Part shown: one piece after another, positions 53,829 to 61,023 of the stretch
Layout: every line of letters starts with the position of its first letter
Numbering within the stretch: position 1 is the stretch's first letter
NCBI RefSeq assembly: GCF_009689005.1
Contig: NZ_AP021879.1
Span: 3,658,001-3,722,000 of the forward strand
Length of the DNA: 64,000 nucleotides
Direction of reading: 5' to 3'
Source: Desulfosarcina ovata subsp. ovata
GTDB taxonomy: Bacteria > Desulfobacterota > Desulfobacteria > Desulfobacterales > Desulfosarcinaceae
Program-made: the position numbers and the translations under genes
The notes under the pieces: generated by a model
Told to the model about the DNA's origin: nothing
The model's input: only the letters and a program-made list of their open reading frames with translations
Database searches by the model: none

Positions 53829-55279
53829 AAGAGAAAATGGGAACCACCGGCCTGATTTTCAACGAACCCCTGTTGTGGGAGAAAGGCTCCCCGGGACGCA
53901 CCGGAATCTCGCTGCCCCGCCGCGACGTGGATGAAGCGCCCCTGGACAAGGCGCTGACCGGTGACGGTCCGGACTTTCCGGATCTCTCCGAACTGGACGT
54001 GGTGCGCCACTTCACCAAACTCTCCCAGTGGAATTTCGGAGTGGACAGCGGCATGTATCCGCTGGGCTCCTGCACCATGAAGTACAATCCCAAGACCAAC
54101 GAACGCCAGGCGTCCCTTCCCGGTTTTGCCGGCGCGCACCCCCTGTTGCCGGAACGCCTTTCCCAGGGACTGCTGGCCCTGATGCACGACCTTGCGGCCT
54201 ACCTCGGTGAGATCACCGGATTGCCGGCGGTGACCCTGCAGCCCTCCGCCGGGTCCCAGGGAGAACTGACCGGCATGCTGATCTTTTCCGCCTATCACAA
54301 GCACACCGGCAAACCGCGCAGCAAGGTGCTGATTCCCGACACGGCCCACGGCACCAACCCGGCCAGCGCGGCGCTGTGCGGCTTCAAACCGGTGGCGGTC
54401 AAATCCGGACCCGACGGCATCCTGGTCCCGGAAGCGGTGGCCGCGCTGATGGATGACGATACGGCCGGAATCATGATTACCAACCCCAATACGCTGGGAC
54501 TCTTCGAGAGCAATATCCGCCAGGTGGCCGACATCGTCCACGGCAAGGGCGGGCTGGTTTACGGTGACGGCGCCAACATGAACGCCATCATGGGGGTGGT
54601 CAACGTCGGCGATCTCGGCGTGGACGTGTTGCATCTCAATCTGCACAAGACCTTCTCGACGCCCCACGGTGGCGGCGGGCCGGGTGCCGGCCCGGTGTGT
54701 GTGACCCCCGCGCTGGCGCCTTTTCTGCCGGTACCCAGGGTGGTCAAGGACGGTGAGGTCTTTCGGCTGGATGAGAACTACCCGCTGTCCGTGGGCAAAT
54801 TGCACGCCTTTTACGGCAACGTGGGCATCCTGATCCGTGCTTACAGCTACATCCTCAGCCTGGGAAAATGTCTCAAGCAAGTCAGCCAGTACGCCGTGCT
54901 CAACGCCAACTACATCAAGCAGCGCTTAAAAGGCGATTATCATCTGCCCTTTGACCGGCCCTGCATGCACGAGTGCGTTTTCACCGACAAGTTCCAGCAG
55001 GAACACCATGTGGCCACCCTGGATATTGCCAAGCGGCTCATGGACCACGGCTTTCATCCGCCGACGATCTACTTTCCGCTGGTGGTCAGCGGCGCCATCA
55101 TGATCGAGCCCACGGAGTCGGAATCCAAGGAGACCCTGGACCAGTTCATCGATGCCATGCAGCAGATCGCCCGGGAGGCCAAAGCGTGCCCCGACTGCCT
55201 GCACGAGTCGCCCCAATTCCCCAAAGTGCGGCGGCTGGATGAAACCCTGGCGGCGAGGAGCCCATGCCTGAAAGGGTAA
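53825..55279 (+). CDS. gcvPB: Glycine dehydrogenase (decarboxylating) subunit 2
   Basis: This 484-residue PLP-binding half of the P-protein decarboxylates glycine and loads the methylamine on lipoyl-GcvH. The PLP lysine is in LHLNLHKTFSTPHGGGGPG. Other blocks are GMYPLGSCTMKYNPK, the substrate segment LQPSAGSQGELTG and DTAHGTNPASAA. The ATG at 53825, overlapping the gcvPA stop, with GGAGG before it, is preferred to the longer upstream frame. lipB follows after 9 bp. Confidence 0.95.
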   Translation: MKEKMGTTGLIFNEPLLWEKGSPGRTGISLPRRDVDEAPLDKALTGDGPDFPDLSELDVVRHFTKLSQWNFGVDSGMYPLGSCTMKYNPKTNERQASLPGFAGAHPLLPERLSQGLLALMHDLAAYLGEITGLPAVTLQPSAGSQGELTGMLIFSAYHKHTGKPRSKVLIPDTAHGTNPASAALCGFKPVAVKSGPDGILVPEAVAALMDDDTAGIMITNPNTLGLFESNIRQVADIVHGKGGLVYGDGANMNAIMGVVNVGDLGVDVLHLNLHKTFSTPHGGGGPGAGPVCVTPALAPFLPVPRVVKDGEVFRLDENYPLSVGKLHAFYGNVGILIRAYSYILSLGKCLKQVSQYAVLNANYIKQRLKGDYHLPFDRPCMHECVFTDKFQQEHHVATLDIAKRLMDHGFHPPTIYFPLVVSGAIMIEPTESESKETLDQFIDAMQQIAREAKACPDCLHESPQFPKVRRLDETLAARSPCLKG

Positions 55280-55288
55280 ATCGTCTTC

Positions 55289-56038
55289 ATGGCAACTGAG
55301 GCCGATCCTATCGAGGTTCCGAATTCGCCGGACGGCTGGTGGATCGATCTGCCGCCGACCGACTATCAGCAGGCGATGGACCTGCAGCTGGCCGTGGTGG
55401 CGGCCAAGACCGGCGGCCGCCTGGATGCCGACGTGATTCTGTGCCTCGAGCATCCCCGTGTCTTCACCCTGGGGCGGCGCGGCGGACGGGAGAATCTGTG
55501 CGTCAGCGACGATTTCCTGGCCCGCAAAGGGATCCGGGTGATGCCCACGGACCGGGGCGGCAACATTACCTACCACGGACCGGGCCAGCTGGTGGTCTAC
55601 CCGATCATTCATTTGAGCCGGCGGCGTCTGAAAGTGGTCGAATTCGTCTCCGCCTTGGAACAGGCCATGATCCGTACCGCCGGCCACTGGAATATCGCCG
55701 CCGGTACCGACCCGCTCAACCGCGGCGTCTGGCTGAACGGCGACAAACTGGGCAGCATCGGCATCACCGTGCGGCGCGGAGTGAGTTTTCACGGCCTGGC
55801 CCTGAACGTCAACACGGAGATGGCGCCGTTCGGCTGGATCAATCCCTGCGGCCTCCAAAAAGTACGCATGACCTCCATCGCCCAGCATCTGGAAACGCCC
55901 GTGCCCATGGAGGAGGCCCGGCGGGTCATGGCAGGGCATCTGGCGGACTGCCTGGGGCTAACGCTGACGACAATGGATGCAGTGGCGCTTTGTGAGAAAA
56001 TCGGGCACCGAATCGGAGCAATGCCAAATATCCTATGA
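55289..56038 (+). CDS. lipB: Octanoyltransferase LipB
   Basis: This 249-residue enzyme transfers octanoate from ACP to GcvH and other lipoyl domains. Motifs are LEHPRVFTLGRRGG, TDRGGNITYHGPGQLVVYP (the RGG-x-T-YHGPGQ block), the catalytic Lys in GDKLGSIGI and the catalytic Cys in INPCGLQKVRMTS. The N-terminal ~15 residues are an extension. The stop overlaps lipA by 4 bp. Confidence 0.94.
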   Translation: MATEADPIEVPNSPDGWWIDLPPTDYQQAMDLQLAVVAAKTGGRLDADVILCLEHPRVFTLGRRGGRENLCVSDDFLARKGIRVMPTDRGGNITYHGPGQLVVYPIIHLSRRRLKVVEFVSALEQAMIRTAGHWNIAAGTDPLNRGVWLNGDKLGSIGITVRRGVSFHGLALNVNTEMAPFGWINPCGLQKVRMTSIAQHLETPVPMEEARRVMAGHLADCLGLTLTTMDAVALCEKIGHRIGAMPNIL

Positions 56039-56907
56039 AAACTTCCCATCCCATCCGCACCGGAAAGCCCCCCTGGCTGAGGCGCAAGCTGCCCAGCGGT
56101 CCTGACTACGAGAAAATCCGCAGCATGATCGACAAGGGCCAGCTCCATACGGTCTGTCAGGAGGCCAACTGTCCCAACCAGTTCGAGTGCTTCTCGGCCC
56201 ATACGGCCACCTTTCTGATCATGGGGGCCACCTGCACGCGCAATTGCCGTTTCTGCAATATCGACGGAGGCCGCCCGGGGCCGCTGGATCCCGACGAGCC
56301 CCGGCGTGTGGCCGGGGCAGCGGCGCGCATGGAGCTGCGTTATGTGGTGGTCACCTCGGTCACCCGGGACGACCTGGACGATGGGGGCGCATCCCATTTT
56401 GCCGCCACCATCGCCGCCCTGCAGGAGCAGATCGAGGGTGTCCAAATCGAAGTCCTGATCCCCGATTTTCAGGGCAGCCGCAATGCCCTGGAGACGGTGC
56501 TCGCCGCCCGACCGGAGGTGCTCAACCACAACATGGAAACCGTCCGGCGCCTTTACGACACGGTTCGCCCCCAGGCCGACTACGACCGCTCTCTGGAACT
56601 GCTCGCCCGCGTGCCGCGCATCGCCCCGCACATCCCGGCCAAATCCGGAATCATGCTGGGGCTGGGTGAAACCGAAGCCGAGGTGCGGCAGGTGATCCGG
56701 GATGTTCGCCGCACCGGCTGCCGCATGCTTACCATCGGCCAGTATCTTCAGCCCACGGCCGAGCATCTGCCGGTAGTTGCATTCATCCCGCCGGAGGATT
56801 TCGATCGCTGGCGTCAGTTCGCTCTGGCCGAAGGGTTCGCGAAGGTCGCCGCCGGGCCCTTCGTAAGAAGTTCCTACCACGCGGGCAGCATGTTTCGTGG
56901 AGAATGA
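56035..56907 (+). CDS. lipA: Lipoyl synthase LipA (radical SAM)
   Basis: This 290-residue enzyme inserts two sulfurs into octanoyl-GcvH. It has both cluster motifs of the family: the auxiliary-cluster CQEANCPNQFEC and the radical-SAM CTRNCRFCNI. The C-terminal RSSYHAG supplies the Ser ligand of the auxiliary cluster. Other blocks are VTSVTRDDLDDGGA and NHNMETVRRLY. It ends the operon that starts with gcvT, completing lipoate synthesis for the H-protein. Confidence 0.96.
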   Translation: MKTSHPIRTGKPPWLRRKLPSGPDYEKIRSMIDKGQLHTVCQEANCPNQFECFSAHTATFLIMGATCTRNCRFCNIDGGRPGPLDPDEPRRVAGAAARMELRYVVVTSVTRDDLDDGGASHFAATIAALQEQIEGVQIEVLIPDFQGSRNALETVLAARPEVLNHNMETVRRLYDTVRPQADYDRSLELLARVPRIAPHIPAKSGIMLGLGETEAEVRQVIRDVRRTGCRMLTIGQYLQPTAEHLPVVAFIPPEDFDRWRQFALAEGFAKVAAGPFVRSSYHAGSMFRGE

Positions 56908-56929
56908 CGGTGGGCCATGGCCCCAACCG
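56908..56929 (+). terminator. Possible terminator of the gcv-lip operon
   Basis: CGGTGGGCCATGGCCCCAACCG directly follows the lipA stop and can fold with GGGCC/GGCCC plus outer CGGT/ACCG pairs and a bulge. It is followed by AAAAATATG, not a T-run, so it is weak. The rest of the 305-bp gap to the MFS gene (56930-57212) holds no gene. Confidence 0.3.
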
Positions 56930-57212
56930 AAAAATATGGGGAGGGAATGGTTTTGAAATGGGTGCCCGGAAAATGGGCGCCGAACTGGCCGAAGCGCTGT
57001 CAACGGTCCCCTGAAAGGGATGTTTTCACCGGTAAATCACAATTGCTGTTGCTGATAAAACCACCTTGACGTAGCGTCACGCCATAGCGTACTTTATGAA
57101 AAAAATAATGAAATTCTGGAATGGATGCACAAAAATATAAAGAATACTATGGGTATGTCTTCTACATTGGAAAAAAACGATAGTTGATAGTTGGAAGGTT
57201 AAAAAAGTACCC

Positions 57213-57836
57213 ATGGCCTCATTACAATTCAATCCCCCCAAATCGACAGCTATAGCCAAGGGCATCGATCGAAAATTGCCGGGAGGCATTTGGGTGCTTG
57301 GATTTGTCTCCATGTTCATGGACATCTCATCCGAGCTTGTTCACAGCCTCTTGCCGATATCCATGGCCACGATACTCGGTGCATCCATGGTCACGATTGG
57401 AATTGTCGAAGGTGTTGCCGAGGGCACCGCTGCGATCACAAAGATATTTTCGGGCGCCATCAGCGACTACTTCGGGAAACGTAAGTTCCTCGCTGTGCTC
57501 GGGTACGCAATGGGGGCCATCAGCAAGCCCATATTTCCTCTCGCGACAACCATGGGGTGGGTATTCGGAGCACGCTTTGTCGATCGCAAAGGATTGCTCT
57601 CGAAACTGGTTGCCGATACCGCACTCGTTGAGCTTCGCGGTACGGCCTTCGGGATTTTTAATCTGGTAAGTGGCGGAGCACTCTTGCTGGCAAGCGTCAT
57701 TGCAGGGTCATTATGGAACGTATTCGGCGCCTCGGCAACATTTATTGCCGGAGCATCGTTTGCGACTCTCGCGGCAATAGGATTGCTCCTTTGCCGCCCT
57801 GATGCACGAGTTACGATCTCCCATAGAGCTTCATAG
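57213..57836 (+). pseudogene. MFS transporter with large internal in-frame deletion
   Basis: This 207-residue frame begins as a normal MFS protein (~25-125; FVSMFMDISSELVHSLLP, SGAISDYFGKRKFLAVLGY, GWVFGARFVDR), with about four helices. It then passes directly to what looks like the end of the second half (LVADTALVELRGTAFGIFNL...IAGSLWNVFGASATFIAGAS). Helices ~5-10, roughly 190 residues, are missing. MFS halves share related loop motifs (RGAPRDALVAD and ALVAD..RGTAFG in this subgroup), so recombination between them is a likely cause. It is probably not a functional transporter. The MmgE/PrpD gene follows after 31 bp. Confidence 0.7.
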
Positions 57837-57867
57837 ATAACAGAAAAGGTAATTACAGGATACGGAT

Positions 57868-59211
57868 ATGACCATTGCCAAACGATTTGCCAATTATGTT
57901 CATGATACCACCTATGTGGACATTCCCAGGGATATCCACCGGTTTGCAAAGCTCTGCCTGTTGGACTGGATTGGGGTAACCTTGGGCGGAGCCAATGAGC
58001 CGGTGGGCGATATTGTATTGGATATGATCGATATCGCCGGCGGAAATCCCCATGCGACCATCATCGGCAAAGGGGTGAAGACCAATCTGCTCTTGGCCGC
58101 GCTTGCCAATGGCACCATGTCCCATGCGCTGGATTTCGACGATACGCACAAAGATGCCGGCATCCATCCCAGTGTATGTCTGGCGCCAGCGGCCGTGGCC
58201 GCCGCGGAGTATGTGAAGGCGTCCGGCAAGGATTTTATCACGGCCTTCATCATCGGTTTTGAAATCGCGGCGCGGATCGGCATTGCGGCCGGCCAGACCC
58301 ATTATGATCATGGATGGCACGCCACCGCCACCATTGGACGGTTCAGCGCGACCGCCAGTGTGGCCAAACTGATGGGGCTTTCTTCGGAGCAGATCGTGAA
58401 CGCGTTTGGACTGACAGGAACCCAGGTTGGCGGCCTGCGCGAGGTGTTCGGCACCATGAGCAAGCCGTTTCACGCCGGGAAGGCGGCCATGGATGGGGTT
58501 TTGTCGGTTGTCCTGGCAAGAAGGAATTTTGACAGCAGTCATGAAATTTTTGAGGGGCGTTTTGGGCTCAAAAATGTGTTGTCCCCCAGGTCGGAGAACA
58601 GGAATATCCTGGCCGGTCTCGGGACAACCTACCACATCCAGAATGTTGCCTTTAAGCCCTATGCGTCCGCGCTGGCCACCCATTCGACCATCCAGGCCAT
58701 TGAGGCCATGCGAGAGGAAGAGAACTTCGACGCAGCGGATGTGGAAGCGCTTCAGATCGAATTCGGTCCCTTGCCCTTCAGCGTGGTCAACCGCAAAAAC
58801 CCTCAAAAAATATTGGAAGGGAAATTCAGTGTTCAGCATTGCGCCGCCATCGCCCTCGTCAAAGGCCGCGTCGGCAAGGAGATGTTTACGGAAAAGGAGC
58901 TGAACGATCCACAAATCGTGGCTTTTCGGGAGCGGGTGGATGTCGTGCTGAATGAAGCGCTTCCCCTGTTCGAAACCATCGTGACGCTGAAAACCAAGCA
59001 GGGTGCCACGTTCAGGCAATATATCAAGGAATCAAAAGGGTCACCGGGGTTTCCGCTCTCCTTTACGGATATGAAGGCAAAATTCATGGACTTGGCTGAC
59101 TCGGTCATTCCAACAGAAAATGCCGAAAAAATAGTCGAAACCATAGGGAGCCTTCAAGACATCCCGGACATGAATGAACTGATTGCATTGTGCCATCCGG
59201 CATCAAAGTAG
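57868..59211 (+). CDS. MmgE/PrpD-family protein
   Basis: This 447-residue protein has the fold of 2-methylcitrate dehydratase and related enzymes (cis-aconitate decarboxylase, iminodisuccinate epimerase). Family blocks are CLLDWIGVTLGGANEP, NGTMSHALDFDDTH, HPSVCLAPAAVAAAEY, GFEIAARIG, GWHATATIGRFSATASVAKL, and KPFHAGKAAMDGVL. The HALDFDDTH block is the active-site region. There are no other methylcitrate-cycle genes nearby, so the substrate is unknown. AGGA precedes the ATG. Confidence 0.9.
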   Translation: MTIAKRFANYVHDTTYVDIPRDIHRFAKLCLLDWIGVTLGGANEPVGDIVLDMIDIAGGNPHATIIGKGVKTNLLLAALANGTMSHALDFDDTHKDAGIHPSVCLAPAAVAAAEYVKASGKDFITAFIIGFEIAARIGIAAGQTHYDHGWHATATIGRFSATASVAKLMGLSSEQIVNAFGLTGTQVGGLREVFGTMSKPFHAGKAAMDGVLSVVLARRNFDSSHEIFEGRFGLKNVLSPRSENRNILAGLGTTYHIQNVAFKPYASALATHSTIQAIEAMREEENFDAADVEALQIEFGPLPFSVVNRKNPQKILEGKFSVQHCAAIALVKGRVGKEMFTEKELNDPQIVAFRERVDVVLNEALPLFETIVTLKTKQGATFRQYIKESKGSPGFPLSFTDMKAKFMDLADSVIPTENAEKIVETIGSLQDIPDMNELIALCHPASK

Positions 59212-59251
59212 ACGCGATTAAATTGATGTGTGTCCGAAGCGATGGCAGAGG

Positions 59252-59803
59252 TCAGCCATCTTCCCTGAGTACTTCACGCAACCGTCGGCGGGCACGCACC
59301 AGCAGGGATTCCACAGCCCCCACGCTAAGATCCATGACGTCGGCGATACGTTGGTAGGGAAGCTGCTGGGTGTGGCGCAACACAATCGCGGTGCGCTGGT
59401 TGACGGGGAGACCGTCAATGGCCTTTTCCAGGCGATCGGCGTCGATGGCATTTTCGAGCAGACCGAGGGGGGTCTCACTACCGGGAATGTCCGGAAACGG
59501 ATCAATCCGTTCGGGCCGTTTTTTGCGGTAGTAATCGATGCACAGGTTTTTGGCGATCCGCAACAGTAAAGTCCGCAGGGACGCCTTCGGACGGTAGCGC
59601 CCCGCTGCCTGGTAGAGGCGCAGGAACGCTTCCTGGGTGATATCCTCGGCCTCCTGGGGGTCTCTCAGCATCCGCCATGCAAAGCCGTATACCGCATCCT
59701 GGTGACGCTTCAAAAGCTCCCCGAAAGCCCCTTCATCACCGTCGGCAACCCGGGCAACCAAATCGGCATCACTGCGCCGGATGTGGCGGGATCGAAAAAT
59801 CAT
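59252..59803 (-). CDS. ECF-type RNA polymerase sigma factor
   Basis: This 183-residue sigma factor has region 2 at ~25-95 (FGELLKRHQDAVYGFAWRML, EDITQEAFLRLYQ) and region 4 at ~120-175 (LPVNQRTAIVLRHTQQLPYQRIADVM, VGAVESLLVRARRRLRE). There is no region 1 or 3, so it belongs to the ECF group. It is third in a three-gene operon with overlapping ends, after the anti-sigma and metal-sensor genes. This order is that of cnrYXH in Cupriavidus. Its target promoter was not found in the window. Confidence 0.92.
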   Translation of the reverse strand: MIFRSRHIRRSDADLVARVADGDEGAFGELLKRHQDAVYGFAWRMLRDPQEAEDITQEAFLRLYQAAGRYRPKASLRTLLLRIAKNLCIDYYRKKRPERIDPFPDIPGSETPLGLLENAIDADRLEKAIDGLPVNQRTAIVLRHTQQLPYQRIADVMDLSVGAVESLLVRARRRLREVLREDG

Positions 59804-60264
59804 TGATGGGAGGGTCCGCCCTTTGGTTTCACTTTTTTCTCCAGCAGGGAAAAAAACTGGGCCCCCTTTTCATCGCCCAGAAGCTGACGCAAGGCCATCA
59901 CATGAACTTCGAAACGTTCACTTTTGCGTTTCACGCACGCGTCGGCCACCGCCATCAGGCCGTGCAGTTGCTCCCGATCCAGCGGTCCCTTCCGGGCCAA
60001 CAGCCGGAGGATGTCGCCACGGGCGGTTTTCAGATCCTGATCCAGTTGGTCAAACTCGGATCGGAAGACCCGGATGTTGTCGAGCGCAACCTCGGATTCG
60101 GATGCGGGTAGGGCCAGTTGGTCAACCACGTCCACAATTTCGCGCCAGGAGCGTTGGTGGGCCGGTTTGGCGTGCTGCCAAACCAGGGTCAGGGCCACAA
60201 CCACGAACCCGATATTGAGCGCCACCGAAAAAAAGATCAGGATGCGTTTGTAAGTCAGTTTCAC
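59800..60264 (-). CDS. Periplasmic metal-sensor protein (CnrX/Spy-like)
   Basis: This 154-residue protein, with a GTG start, has one N-terminal membrane anchor (~5-25; RILIFFSVALNIGFVVVALTLVW). An all-helical periplasmic part (~35-140) with charged helices follows, ending in a Lys/Gly/His tail. Length, anchor and LLARKGPLDREQLHGLM resemble the Metal_resist/CnrX group, which senses metal ions and controls a cognate anti-sigma factor. The start overlaps the anti-sigma stop (GTGA) and its stop overlaps the sigma start. The metal specificity is not known. Confidence 0.7.
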   Translation of the reverse strand: MKLTYKRILIFFSVALNIGFVVVALTLVWQHAKPAHQRSWREIVDVVDQLALPASESEVALDNIRVFRSEFDQLDQDLKTARGDILRLLARKGPLDREQLHGLMAVADACVKRKSERFEVHVMALRQLLGDEKGAQFFSLLEKKVKPKGGPSHQ

Positions 60265-60668
60265 GGGAAGATCCCCTGGCTGGCATAGAAGGTCTGGTAG
60301 GGGGTCGCCGGGCTGTCGCCAGTAAGGGTGGTGAGGCTGGTGCCCAGCACCGCGCCGCACAAAAGGCCGGCCAGGGCGGCGCCGCATACCGCACCGCGCA
60401 TGGTCAGGTTCAGCTGCTGCCACCACTGCACCAGGCCGGGCCTCACCAGGCCAGCCCGAAACGCCCGCCGCGCCCGGCGCAAAAAACCGGCCGGTGCGAT
60501 CACGGCCGGCAGTGCATCAAGCGCCGCCACCACCTGCCGTTCCGCCCGGGCTTCCATCCGGCAGGCCGGGCATTCTTCCAAATGCCGTTCCACCCGATCC
60601 ATCTCCCGGGCCGGCAACTCACCATCCGCCCAGGCCGCCAATTGTTTTCTGATTTCACCACACACCAT
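60261..60668 (-). CDS. Zinc-finger anti-sigma factor
   Basis: This 135-residue protein has a zf-HC2-type anti-sigma domain: Cys in VCGEIRKQLAAWADGEL, then His and CxxC in VERHLEECPACRMEARAE. One transmembrane helix follows (~95-113; GAVCGAALAGLLCGAVLGTS), with a short periplasmic tail. It would hold the ECF sigma at the membrane until the sensor signals. GGAGG precedes the ATG. It is the first gene of the operon and is probably autoregulated by the sigma. Confidence 0.85.
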   Translation of the reverse strand: MVCGEIRKQLAAWADGELPAREMDRVERHLEECPACRMEARAERQVVAALDALPAVIAPAGFLRRARRAFRAGLVRPGLVQWWQQLNLTMRGAVCGAALAGLLCGAVLGTSLTTLTGDSPATPYQTFYASQGIFP

Positions 60669-60878
60669 GGCCCCCTCCCCTTAACGGAAATTATCCTCAT
60701 TGTTTGCCGATCACTTTCATAAACGCACACCAAGCCGTTTTCCTGCGCAGCTTTTTTCAATTTCCGTAAAGGGCTCCTTGCGATGAAGGAATCTTCAATC
60801 GGATTCTTCAGTTGGCATTTGGATTTTACCATTTGGCATTGATTGAATCGGGGCGGTGGTTTGCAAAAAAAGGCTACT

Positions 60879-61023
60879 TAGTGCCCATCCAGAAATAGGA
60901 TAATTTGGTTGAGATCGAGGCGCCCGAAAAATTTTACCACAGGCATATAGTTGATATTCCGAGGATAAAATTTTTCGCGCAACAAAGATATCGGGCAAAT
61001 TGGCCATTTTTGGATGGGCACTA
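60879..61023. repeat. 145-bp palindromic element (MITE-like)
   Basis: The ends TAGTGCCCATCCA (60879-60891) and its exact reverse complement (61011-61023) are perfect. Inner arms CGAAAAATTTTA (60925-60936) and TAAAATTTTTCG (60966-60977) also pair, symmetrically around base 60951, and stretches between pair partly. It has no ORF. The right terminal bases supply the TAG stop of the AsmA-like gene. The rest of the gap (60669-60878) holds no gene. Confidence 0.75.
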
